A stretch of DNA of 64,000 bases. Origin: CBDCCT01 sp965214995 (lineage in GTDB: Bacteria > Deinococcota > Deinococci > Deinococcales > Trueperaceae). Position 1 is the stretch's first letter; the number at the start of each line of letters is the position of its first letter. Shown here piece by piece: positions 58,340 to 64,000 of this stretch. The translations under genes were made by a program, and so were the position numbers. The notes under the pieces are model-generated. The model made no database searches, had not been told where the DNA came from, and worked only from the letters and a program-made list of their open reading frames with translations. The stretch covers positions 5,518,001 through 5,582,000 of the forward strand of contig CBDCCT010000002.1 in assembly GCA_965214995.1 (NCBI GenBank). The letters are read 5' to 3'.

Positions 58340-59476
58340 ATGCAGACGCACACCATGCCAGCCACCGAACACGCTAAAAATTTGGCTGAAAGCTTCGCCG
58401 CCCGCGCAGGCGACGCCGACGCGCGGGGTGCGCTTCCAGCGGAGGATGTGCAGGCACTAAGGGATTCTGGTCTTCTAAGCCTGAGCGTGCCCAAAAGCCA
58501 CGGTGGGGCGGGGGCGTCTCTCGAGGAATGCGTGGAGGTGCTGCTCGAGCTTTCCCAAGGCAGCACCTCCACCGCGCTCGTGGCCGCCATGCAGTTTCAT
58601 ATTTTTGGTCACGCTCGAGAAACCCAACCCTGGCCGGAACACATCTTCGCCCACTTCTGCGAGGAGGCGGCGCGCGGCAAGCTCTTTAACTCCGCGGCGA
58701 GCGAACCCAAACTCGGCTCCCCGTCGCGGGGCGGCCTGCCGCAGACGAACGCGGTACTTAACGGCGACACCCTCACCGTCAACGGCCACAAAACCTGGGT
58801 CACGGGCGGCGAGTACCTGGACCATTTGCTCGTCGGCTTGCGTTTTGAAGACGCGTCCGCCGTCGTGTGGGTGCCGAGCGCCACCCCCGGCCTCTCCTGG
58901 CACCCAACCTGGGGCGACGGCTTGAGCGTACGCGCCAGCGACTCGCACGACGTGGTGTTTGAGAACGTCCGGGTGCCAGCAGACCACCTCATCCAGCACG
59001 GGACGGCACAAAAGAACAAAGCCGGGCCTAACGTGTGGTTCCCGATGCTGATAGCAGCGACTTATTTGGGGACTGCCCTGGCGGCTCGAGACACCGTCAT
59101 CCGCTACGCCCTGGAGCGCGTGCCGACAGCGTTGGGCCGACCCATCGCCACGCTGCCCAACATTCAGCGTCAGGTTGGGGAACTCGAGGTAGCCCTTCAA
59201 GCCGCGCAAACGCTCCTTTTGAACGTCGCCGCGGGCTGGACGGGTCACGAGGAACGTGGGGCGTACTTCCCGCGCGTCGCGGCGGCCAAACACCTTGCCA
59301 CCGAAACCGCGATTGAGGTGACCGACAAGGTGCTGCGGGTCGCGGGCGGTGCGGGTGTGGGTCGGGGGCTGCCGCTCGAGCGCCTGTTCCGCGACGTGCG
59401 CGCGGGGCTCATGCACCCGCCTTCGGGCGACAGTGCTTTGGAACTCGTAGGAAAGAGTGCGCTGGGTCTGGATTAA
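58340..59476 (+). CDS. Acyl-CoA dehydrogenase family protein
   Basis: This 378-residue flavoprotein starts at ATG 58340 six bases after a TACACT box; the frame is open 39 nt further but without support. It shows the ACAD N-terminal helix bundle (ALRDSGLLSLSVPKSHGGAG), the beta domain (VNGHKTWVTGGEYLDHLLVG and VFENVRVPADHLIQ) and the C-terminal helices ending RDVRAGLMHPPSGDSALELV. The last motif places it in a branch near DszC/SfnB-like monooxygenases as well as dehydrogenases. The usual catalytic Glu cannot be assigned with confidence. It converges with lysJ. Confidence 0.88.
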   Translation: MQTHTMPATEHAKNLAESFAARAGDADARGALPAEDVQALRDSGLLSLSVPKSHGGAGASLEECVEVLLELSQGSTSTALVAAMQFHIFGHARETQPWPEHIFAHFCEEAARGKLFNSAASEPKLGSPSRGGLPQTNAVLNGDTLTVNGHKTWVTGGEYLDHLLVGLRFEDASAVVWVPSATPGLSWHPTWGDGLSVRASDSHDVVFENVRVPADHLIQHGTAQKNKAGPNVWFPMLIAATYLGTALAARDTVIRYALERVPTALGRPIATLPNIQRQVGELEVALQAAQTLLLNVAAGWTGHEERGAYFPRVAAAKHLATETAIEVTDKVLRVAGGAGVGRGLPLERLFRDVRAGLMHPPSGDSALELVGKSALGLD

Positions 59477-60660
59477 GCCTCGAGTACTCTTCCAAACCGC
59501 TCCACCACCTCGTCCACCTCTTCTCTTGTAATAATGAGCGGCGGCACGAAGCGAACGACCGTCGCGCCCGCGTTGATGGTCATGACGCCCGCATCTTTTA
59601 GCGCCTCGATGTAAGGCGCGACTTTCTCTTTCATCTCCACGCCAATTATCAGGCCCAGCCCGCGCACCGTGCGGATTTTAGGAGAAGAAAGCGCGCGCAA
59701 CCGCTCCTGAAAATAGGTGCCGACCTCGAGAGCGTTCCGAAGAAGCCCCCTCTCCTCTATCTCCTCCAACACCGCCAGCCCCGCCGCCGCCGCCAGCGGG
59801 TTGCCGCCAAAGGTGGTGCCGTGCCCGCCCTTGGGCATCCCCAGCGCCACCGCCTCAGTCATTAGAAGCGCGCCGATGGGCACGCCGCCGCCCAAGCCCT
59901 TGGCGAGCGTGACCATGTCGGGCGCGACGCCGTAATGCTCGGTCGCCAAAAATTTGCCCGTGCGCCCGGCCCCCGTCTGCACCTCGTCCATGATGAGGAG
60001 CGCGCCGCGTTCAAGGGTGAGGCGGCGGGCGGCCTCTAAAAACTCCCTCTCGACAGGATGCACGCCGCCCTCACCTTGAACGGGCTCTAAAAACACCGCC
60101 GCCGTCTCGTCGGTGATGAACTCCTCTAAGTCTTCAACCTTGTTGTAGGCGATAAAGTCGTTTTCATACTTCAGAGGCTCGAAGGGCTCGCGGTATTTTT
60201 TCTCCCAGGTGATAGAAAGCACGCCCATCGTCCGGCCCGAAAAGCCGCGCTTGGCCGACACAAAGCGCGGGCGGCCCGTCACGGCGCGCGCCCACTTCAG
60301 GGCCGCCTCGTTCACCTCGGAGCCGGAGTTCGCCATAAACACGCGCGTCAGGCCCAGCCATTCGGGGATAAACTCGAACAGTTTGTCGTAAAACCGCACG
60401 CGCGTGTCGCTGCCCAAGTTTTGCGGGCAGACGATGAGCTTTTGCGCCTGTTCGGACACAGCTTTGGCTAAACGCGCGTTGGCGTGCCCCACGCTCGCCA
60501 CCGCGATGCCCGCCAGACAGTCGATGTATTCGTTGCCCTCCGCGTCGTAAATCATCACGCCGTCGCCGTGGGTAAAGACAACGCTCGGGTTCCACAGACC
60601 CGAGTTGTGTTCGGCGTCCTTTTCCAAAATCTCTCGCGTTTTATTTTTGGTTTGCGTCAC
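59473..60660 (-). CDS. lysJ: [LysW]-aminoadipate semialdehyde aminotransferase (LysJ/ArgD family)
   Basis: This 395-residue PLP enzyme starts at GTG 60660, 4 nt after AAGGAGG. The class III aminotransferase motif is LLIMDEVQTGAGRTGKFLAT, and the PLP Lys is in MVTLAKGLGGGVPIGALL. The N-terminus (GDGVMIYDAEGNEYIDCLAG) and the substrate region MANSGSEVNEAALKWARA fit the ArgD/LysJ group. It follows lysZ on the same strand by 58 bp, which supports a role in LysW-carried lysine biosynthesis; it may also serve ornithine synthesis as in Thermus. Cytoplasmic. Confidence 0.88.
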   Translation of the reverse strand: MTQTKNKTREILEKDAEHNSGLWNPSVVFTHGDGVMIYDAEGNEYIDCLAGIAVASVGHANARLAKAVSEQAQKLIVCPQNLGSDTRVRFYDKLFEFIPEWLGLTRVFMANSGSEVNEAALKWARAVTGRPRFVSAKRGFSGRTMGVLSITWEKKYREPFEPLKYENDFIAYNKVEDLEEFITDETAAVFLEPVQGEGGVHPVEREFLEAARRLTLERGALLIMDEVQTGAGRTGKFLATEHYGVAPDMVTLAKGLGGGVPIGALLMTEAVALGMPKGGHGTTFGGNPLAAAAGLAVLEEIEERGLLRNALEVGTYFQERLRALSSPKIRTVRGLGLIIGVEMKEKVAPYIEALKDAGVMTINAGATVVRFVPPLIITREEVDEVVERFGRVLEA

Positions 60661-60718
60661 AGCGCCTCCTTAAAGTCAGCCCACAGTCTAGCTTATAAGG
60701 TTCAGGCGCGGTGAAAGT

Positions 60719-61522
60719 TTATGAAACGACGGTGCCCCGACCCGCCAGCGCGTTCTGGATTGGCTTCTGAACTCGAGCATCCCCAAACACCACCCGCCTC
60801 ACCCCACCCCGCACCGCCTCGGCTGCGCCCAAGACTTTCTTTTTCATGCGGCCCTGGGCGAACTCGAGATAGTCCTCCACCTCCCCCGCCGGAATGGCTT
60901 TAATCAAGCTCGCTTCGTTGGGAAAGTCGCGCAGCAAACCGGGAACGTTGGAGAGAAGCAAAAGCGTGTCAGCGTTGAGCGAAACAGCCGCTGCCGCCGC
61001 CGCTCTGTCGCCGTCTACATTGACGGCCACGCCCGCGAACGAAACGCCTGGCGGGGTGAGAACGGGCAGGTAAGTGTTTTGGAGGAGAAGCTCGAGCAGC
61101 CCCACGTTCACCCGCTCCACCGTCCCCGTATGGTCACCGCGCAAAATCTTGACTTTACCGTCCTCGACGCTGCGGACGCTCTCCTTATGCTTGCCCTCGA
61201 AGATACGCCCATCAAGGCCAGACAAGCCTACCGCGTTCACCCCGCGCCGCTGAAGGCGCTCCACTAAGCCTTTATTCACCTTGCCGCAGTAGACCATCTC
61301 AAAAATCTCTAAGGTCTCGCGGTTCGTGTAGCGGCTCATGTACCCGCTTGGAGAAGTTACAAATATAGGCGGATGCCCCAGCGCCTCGGCGACGCGGTTG
61401 GTTTCGGCGGAGCCGCCGTGGACGAGGACAAGCCGCTCACCCGCTCGCCACATTTCCGCAACGTCATCGCAGAGCGCGTCGTAGTCGATGCCGAGCGAAC
61501 CGCCAACTTTGATAACCATCAT
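60719..61522 (-). CDS. lysZ: [LysW]-aminoadipate kinase
   Basis: This 267-residue amino-acid kinase starts at ATG 61522 (GAGG 8 nt upstream). It phosphorylates aminoadipate while attached to the carrier LysW. The family features are MMVIKVGGSLGIDYDAL, LVHGGSAETNRVAEALGHPP and ETLEIFEMVYCGKVNKGLVE. NAVGLSGLDGRIFEGKHKES and the end VRRVVFGDARVQKPIQNAL also fit. This pattern matches Thermus LysZ rather than ArgB. LysW, LysX and LysY genes are not in the window. It is co-directional with lysJ. Confidence 0.95.
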   Translation of the reverse strand: MMVIKVGGSLGIDYDALCDDVAEMWRAGERLVLVHGGSAETNRVAEALGHPPIFVTSPSGYMSRYTNRETLEIFEMVYCGKVNKGLVERLQRRGVNAVGLSGLDGRIFEGKHKESVRSVEDGKVKILRGDHTGTVERVNVGLLELLLQNTYLPVLTPPGVSFAGVAVNVDGDRAAAAAAVSLNADTLLLLSNVPGLLRDFPNEASLIKAIPAGEVEDYLEFAQGRMKKKVLGAAEAVRGGVRRVVFGDARVQKPIQNALAGRGTVVS

Positions 61523-61669
61523 TAAGAAAACCTCAGCCTGTTGTGCTTACAAACTTTACGGACGCCGGAATGTTGACCCTACCTCTCGAATCCGCAAACT
61601 CCAAAATCGTAACAAATCTCCTCACCACCCGCGCGCCCCGTCTCCCTACCAAAGGTTAGGATAGGCGTC

Positions 61670-62161
61670 ATGCCAGTATCTGAACCACACGTACATGAAA
61701 ACGAAAGCAGCCTCGAGAAAAAGCGCGTCCGCATCTTTACCGACGGCTCCTGCGACACGGGCTCGGGCGAGGGGGGCTGGGGCTATCTGCTGACCTTTAA
61801 CGGGGCGCGGCGGACGGCCTCGGGCTATGAAGGCGGCACGACGAACAACCGCATGGAACTCACCGCCGCGGTGCGGGCTTTGGAAGCGCTCAGGGAGCCT
61901 TGCGTGGTGACGCTGGTGACCGATTCGCAGTATCTCAAAAAGGCGTTTACGGCGGGCTGGCTTGCGAACTGGCAGCGCAACGGCTGGCGCACTGCGAGCA
62001 AACAGCCCGTGAAAAATAAAGATTTGTGGCTCGAGCTCCTCAGTCTTTCTGAGGTGCATGAACTCCACTGGGAATGGACGAAGGGGCACGCGGGGCACGA
62101 GGAGAACGAGTTGGTCGACGGCTTGGCGCTGCGGGCGAGACGGACGCGCGGGAGAGGCTAA
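61670..62161 (+). CDS. rnhA: Ribonuclease HI
   Basis: This 163-residue enzyme cuts RNA in RNA-DNA hybrids. The catalytic acids are visible: Asp in RIFTDGSCDTGSGEGGWGY, Glu in NNRMELTAAVRALEAL, Asp in LVTDSQYLKKAF, and the last Asp in KGHAGHEENELVDGLALRAR. The handle region GWLANWQRNGWRTASKQPV is present. ATG 61670 follows AGGATAGG by 4 nt; a TAGGAT box at the same place could also be a -10. The gene is divergent from lysZ, and its stop overlaps the end of the convergent M20 peptidase gene by 4 nt. Confidence 0.96.
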   Translation: MPVSEPHVHENESSLEKKRVRIFTDGSCDTGSGEGGWGYLLTFNGARRTASGYEGGTTNNRMELTAAVRALEALREPCVVTLVTDSQYLKKAFTAGWLANWQRNGWRTASKQPVKNKDLWLELLSLSEVHELHWEWTKGHAGHEENELVDGLALRARRTRGRG

Positions 62162-63285
62162 ACCTTTAAGCGGCTTAAGTTCGCCATAAGGGTAACAAAA
62201 GCTCGGTAGCCGGTCTCTAACGAGGCGGGCTCGAGCCATTCACTCAAGCGGTGGGCGTCGCCGCCGCGGTAGACGCCAAAGGAGATGGCGGGCAGCCCCG
62301 CGGCCATCGCCGCGTTGGCGTCAGTCGAGCTGGCGGTGCGGTGGGCGCTTACCCCCACCTCGTGAAGCGCCTCTTGGGCGGCGCGCACCAGGGGCTCGTT
62401 GGATACGCGGGCGGCGGGTCGAGAGCCAACCAACTCGGTTTCTACCTCCACGTTCGCGCGTTTGGCGGCGCGGCGGACGCGGGTGAGGGCGTCCTCCTCG
62501 AGCCTTTTCAGGGTGTCTCGCTCCAAGGAGCGCAGGTCTAGGTTAAAACCCGCCTTCTGCGCAATCGCGTTGATGCTCGTGCCGCCCCAGACCTGACCCA
62601 CGTTGTACGAACTGCGCGGCTCGCTGGGCACGCTCATGGCGTTGAGCGCGTGGATGGCCTCGCCAAGGGCGTGAACCGCGCTCGGCGCGCCGTAGTCGCC
62701 CCAGGAGTGGCCGCCTTTGGCGCTGAAAAGAATCCGCCAGCGCCTAGAGCCCACGCCCGCGTCCACGATGGTGCCCAAGTGGCCGTCGAGCGCCACGAAA
62801 AGGTCGAAGTCGGCGGCACGTTTCATAAGCTCACGCACGCCGTAGAGGTCGCCCAATCCTTCCTCCCCCACCGTGGCCGCCACGGTGAGACAGGGTCTCT
62901 CATAGGGCTGCGCTTTGGCCTGCACTTGATTGACGTAGTGCAGCAGCACCGCCAAGCTGGCGCTGTTGTCGCCGATGCCGGGGGCCAAGAGGCGGTCGCC
63001 TTCCTCTCGAACCGTCACGTCGGTGTCGGCGGGGAACACGGTATCCAAGTGCGCCGCGACAAGCACGCGCGGGCCGCGCCCGCCGGGGAGCGGGGCGGTC
63101 ACGTTGCCGACGCTGTCGGTCATGGGCTCGAGCCCCGCCTCTTCTAAAATCCCAGCCACGAGCCGCCCGCGCGCTCCCTCTTCAAAGGTGGGGGCGGGGG
63201 TTTCACATATGCTTTTGAGCAACGTCACGATGGCGTCCACCGTGTCCACAGGGGCGGCTTCTTCGGCTCGAGCGTGCGCGGACAT
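62158..63285 (-). CDS. M20 family metallopeptidase
   Basis: This 375-residue protein starts at ATG 63285 with GAGGA upstream. Zinc ligands and catalytic acids are in VLVAAHLDTVFPADTDV, LAPGIGDNSASLAVLLHY and TVGEEGLGDLYGVREL. The lid domain lies between, with FSAKGGHSWGDYG and WGGTSINAIAQKAGFNLDLR. The C-terminal His is in GGDAHRLSEWLEPASLETGY. It cleaves a peptide or amide bond; the PepT/M20A-like layout suggests a peptidase. A LysK role in the lysine pathway is conceivable from proximity to lysZ and lysJ, but motif spacing does not resemble Thermus LysK. Confidence 0.88.
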   Translation of the reverse strand: MSAHARAEEAAPVDTVDAIVTLLKSICETPAPTFEEGARGRLVAGILEEAGLEPMTDSVGNVTAPLPGGRGPRVLVAAHLDTVFPADTDVTVREEGDRLLAPGIGDNSASLAVLLHYVNQVQAKAQPYERPCLTVAATVGEEGLGDLYGVRELMKRAADFDLFVALDGHLGTIVDAGVGSRRWRILFSAKGGHSWGDYGAPSAVHALGEAIHALNAMSVPSEPRSSYNVGQVWGGTSINAIAQKAGFNLDLRSLERDTLKRLEEDALTRVRRAAKRANVEVETELVGSRPAARVSNEPLVRAAQEALHEVGVSAHRTASSTDANAAMAAGLPAISFGVYRGGDAHRLSEWLEPASLETGYRAFVTLMANLSRLKV

Positions 63286-63288
63286 CTT

Positions 63289-63549
63289 TTAATCCTCCAA
63301 CGCGTCGCGGAAAGAGGCGAGCGCGGCAAAGGGGTGGGCGTGGTCCTCACCGGGCTTTGGGCGGAGCCAGCGGCAAAAAGAGGGGCCGTCCTCGGGCTCT
63401 AAGCGGTGCGGGCACGTCGGGCATTCCGGAAAGGCGAGCGCGGTGTAAGCAAGCTCGGTGAGGTCGCCCGGTCCCGCTTGCGAGCGACCGCAGCCCGCCG
63501 TAAAAGACACGCTTTGTACAGGCGACGTTTTCATTTTTACAGCCCTCAC
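63289..63549 (-). CDS. Small cysteine-containing protein of unknown function
   Basis: GTG 63549 overlaps the response-regulator stop by 4 nt (GTGA); ATG 63534 is an alternative. The 86-residue product contains CPTCPHRLEPEDGPSFCRWL, a CxxC plus a later Cys, and an earlier Cys in TAGCGRSQAG, which could bind a metal. I do not recognise a family. It sits between the regulator and the M20 peptidase, all on one strand and closely packed. Confidence 0.6.
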   Translation of the reverse strand: MRAVKMKTSPVQSVSFTAGCGRSQAGPGDLTELAYTALAFPECPTCPHRLEPEDGPSFCRWLRPKPGEDHAHPFAALASFRDALED

Positions 63550-64000
63550 CGCTCCTCCCCCAACGTGGCGATGCCCTCGCGGAGCGCGTAGAGCGCGGCC
63601 TGGGTGCGGTTATTGAGGCGCAGCTTGGAGAAAATCTCCGAGAGCCTATTGCGCACCGTTTTCTCGCTCACGTTTAGGTCGGTGGCGATTTCTTGGTTCG
63701 AGGCGCCCTGGGCCAAGAGGCGCAAAATCGCCGCCTCCCGCTCGGTAAGTTCCGAAATCGGGTGCTCGGGGTGCTCGGGCACCTCCTTGACCTTGTTGAA
63801 CTCGTCCAAAATCGAGGCGGCCATCTCCGCGTTAAGCAGCGTTTCGCCCTCCGCCACGCGGCGAATCGCGCCTATCAGGTCGTTGGCGTCGGCGTCTTTG
63901 AGCATGTAGCCGCGCGCGCCCGCCTTAATGGCCTCGAACACGTAGCGGTCCTGGCGGTACATGGTGAGGATGATGACCTTGGCGGCGGGCAGCTCGTCCA
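63546..64000 (-). CDS. NarL/FixJ family response regulator (5' end cut by window)
   Basis: The frame runs in from the right edge; about 150 residues are seen and the phospho-Asp lies outside. The visible receiver end has VIILTMYRQDRYVFEAIKAG and GARGYMLKDADANDLIGAIR, with the conserved Thr and Lys. The LuxR-type helix-turn-helix shows LTEREAAILRLLAQGASNQE and SEKTVRNRLSEIFSKLRLNN. It is a DNA-binding two-component output. A small Cys protein overlaps its stop. The partner kinase is probably to the right of the window. Confidence 0.93.
   Translation of the reverse strand, partial: DELPAAKVIILTMYRQDRYVFEAIKAGARGYMLKDADANDLIGAIRRVAEGETLLNAEMAASILDEFNKVKEVPEHPEHPISELTEREAAILRLLAQGASNQEIATDLNVSEKTVRNRLSEIFSKLRLNNRTQAALYALREGIATLGEER

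Noticed and set aside
62158..63285. LysK assignment for the M20 peptidase
   Set aside because: Proximity to lysZ/lysJ is suggestive, but the intervening genes run in another direction and motif context differs from Thermus LysK.
1..64000. CRISPR arrays, prophage, rRNA genes, intact insertion sequences
   Set aside because: Looked for on both strands. Apart from the collagen codon repeat and short phased repeats, no regular spacer array, phage gene set, rRNA or complete transposase is visible.

Overview
The window looks like chromosomal DNA from a GC-rich member of the Deinococcota, most likely a Trueperaceae/Truepera-like organism. The main reasons are: a Gfh1-type RNA polymerase factor (a Deinococcus-Thermus speciality, recognisable by its DDYDD coiled-coil tip); LysZ and LysJ of the LysW-dependent alpha-aminoadipate lysine pathway; the cinA-recA-rny order; and several promoters with a TACACT -10 box placed 5-6 nt before the ATG (leaderless style). 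This assignment is inference; there is no rRNA in the window.

Layout. 1-2.6 kb: a VWA protein (cut by the window edge) and its AAA+ partner. 3.2-7.4 kb: cinA, recA and rny on the + strand, ended by a clear terminator. 7.4-8.4 kb: non-coding inverted repeats, tRNA-Ala(TGC) and a decayed IS1-family transposase. 8.4-11.2 kb: gfh1, lysS and a methyltransferase. 11.4-13.2 kb: a lytic transglycosylase. 13.4-26 kb: a cell-surface region with two glycosyltransferases, two Wzy/ligase-type membrane proteins, a flippase, a Wzz/BY-kinase fusion, TPR proteins, an SLH-collagen-like protein and secreted proteins of unknown role. 26-28.6 kb: Uma2, phosphoglucomutase and a VOC protein.

28.6-41 kb is one long minus-strand operon whose genes overlap or nearly abut: sugar-binding protein, two CUT1 permeases, NanE-type epimerase, RpiR regulator, an unknown secreted protein, DUF4127, GH38 alpha-mannosidase and an FAD oxidoreductase. 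Its promoter carries a palindromic operator candidate. This is the best candidate for an undescribed pathway: uptake and cytoplasmic breakdown of a mannose/N-acetylmannosamine-containing glycan. 41.2-44.2 kb: a NitT/TauT-type ABC importer with a structured leader. 44.5-49.2 kb: a second CUT1 importer with an FGGY sugar/polyol kinase. 49.4-51.9 kb: a REC-PAS-GAF-GAF-GGDEF diguanylate cyclase.

52-59.5 kb: a glutaryl-CoA dehydrogenase-like enzyme, an orphan PIN-like protein, a TAXI-TRAP importer set (receptor, DUF1850, fused permease), a DUF5946 protein and a second acyl-CoA dehydrogenase. 59.5-64 kb: lysJ and lysZ, RNase HI, an M20 peptidase, a small Cys protein and a NarL-type response regulator running off the end.

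Themes: importers for organic acids, sugars and small organic compounds dominate, next to a capsule/exopolysaccharide locus. Three upstream regions carry 10-11-bp-phased TT(N)ACA-like direct repeats resembling PhoP/PhoB boxes. The palindrome CTCGAG is conspicuously frequent throughout. Start sites were chosen from ribosome-binding sites and gene overlaps, so several differ from the longest open frame.
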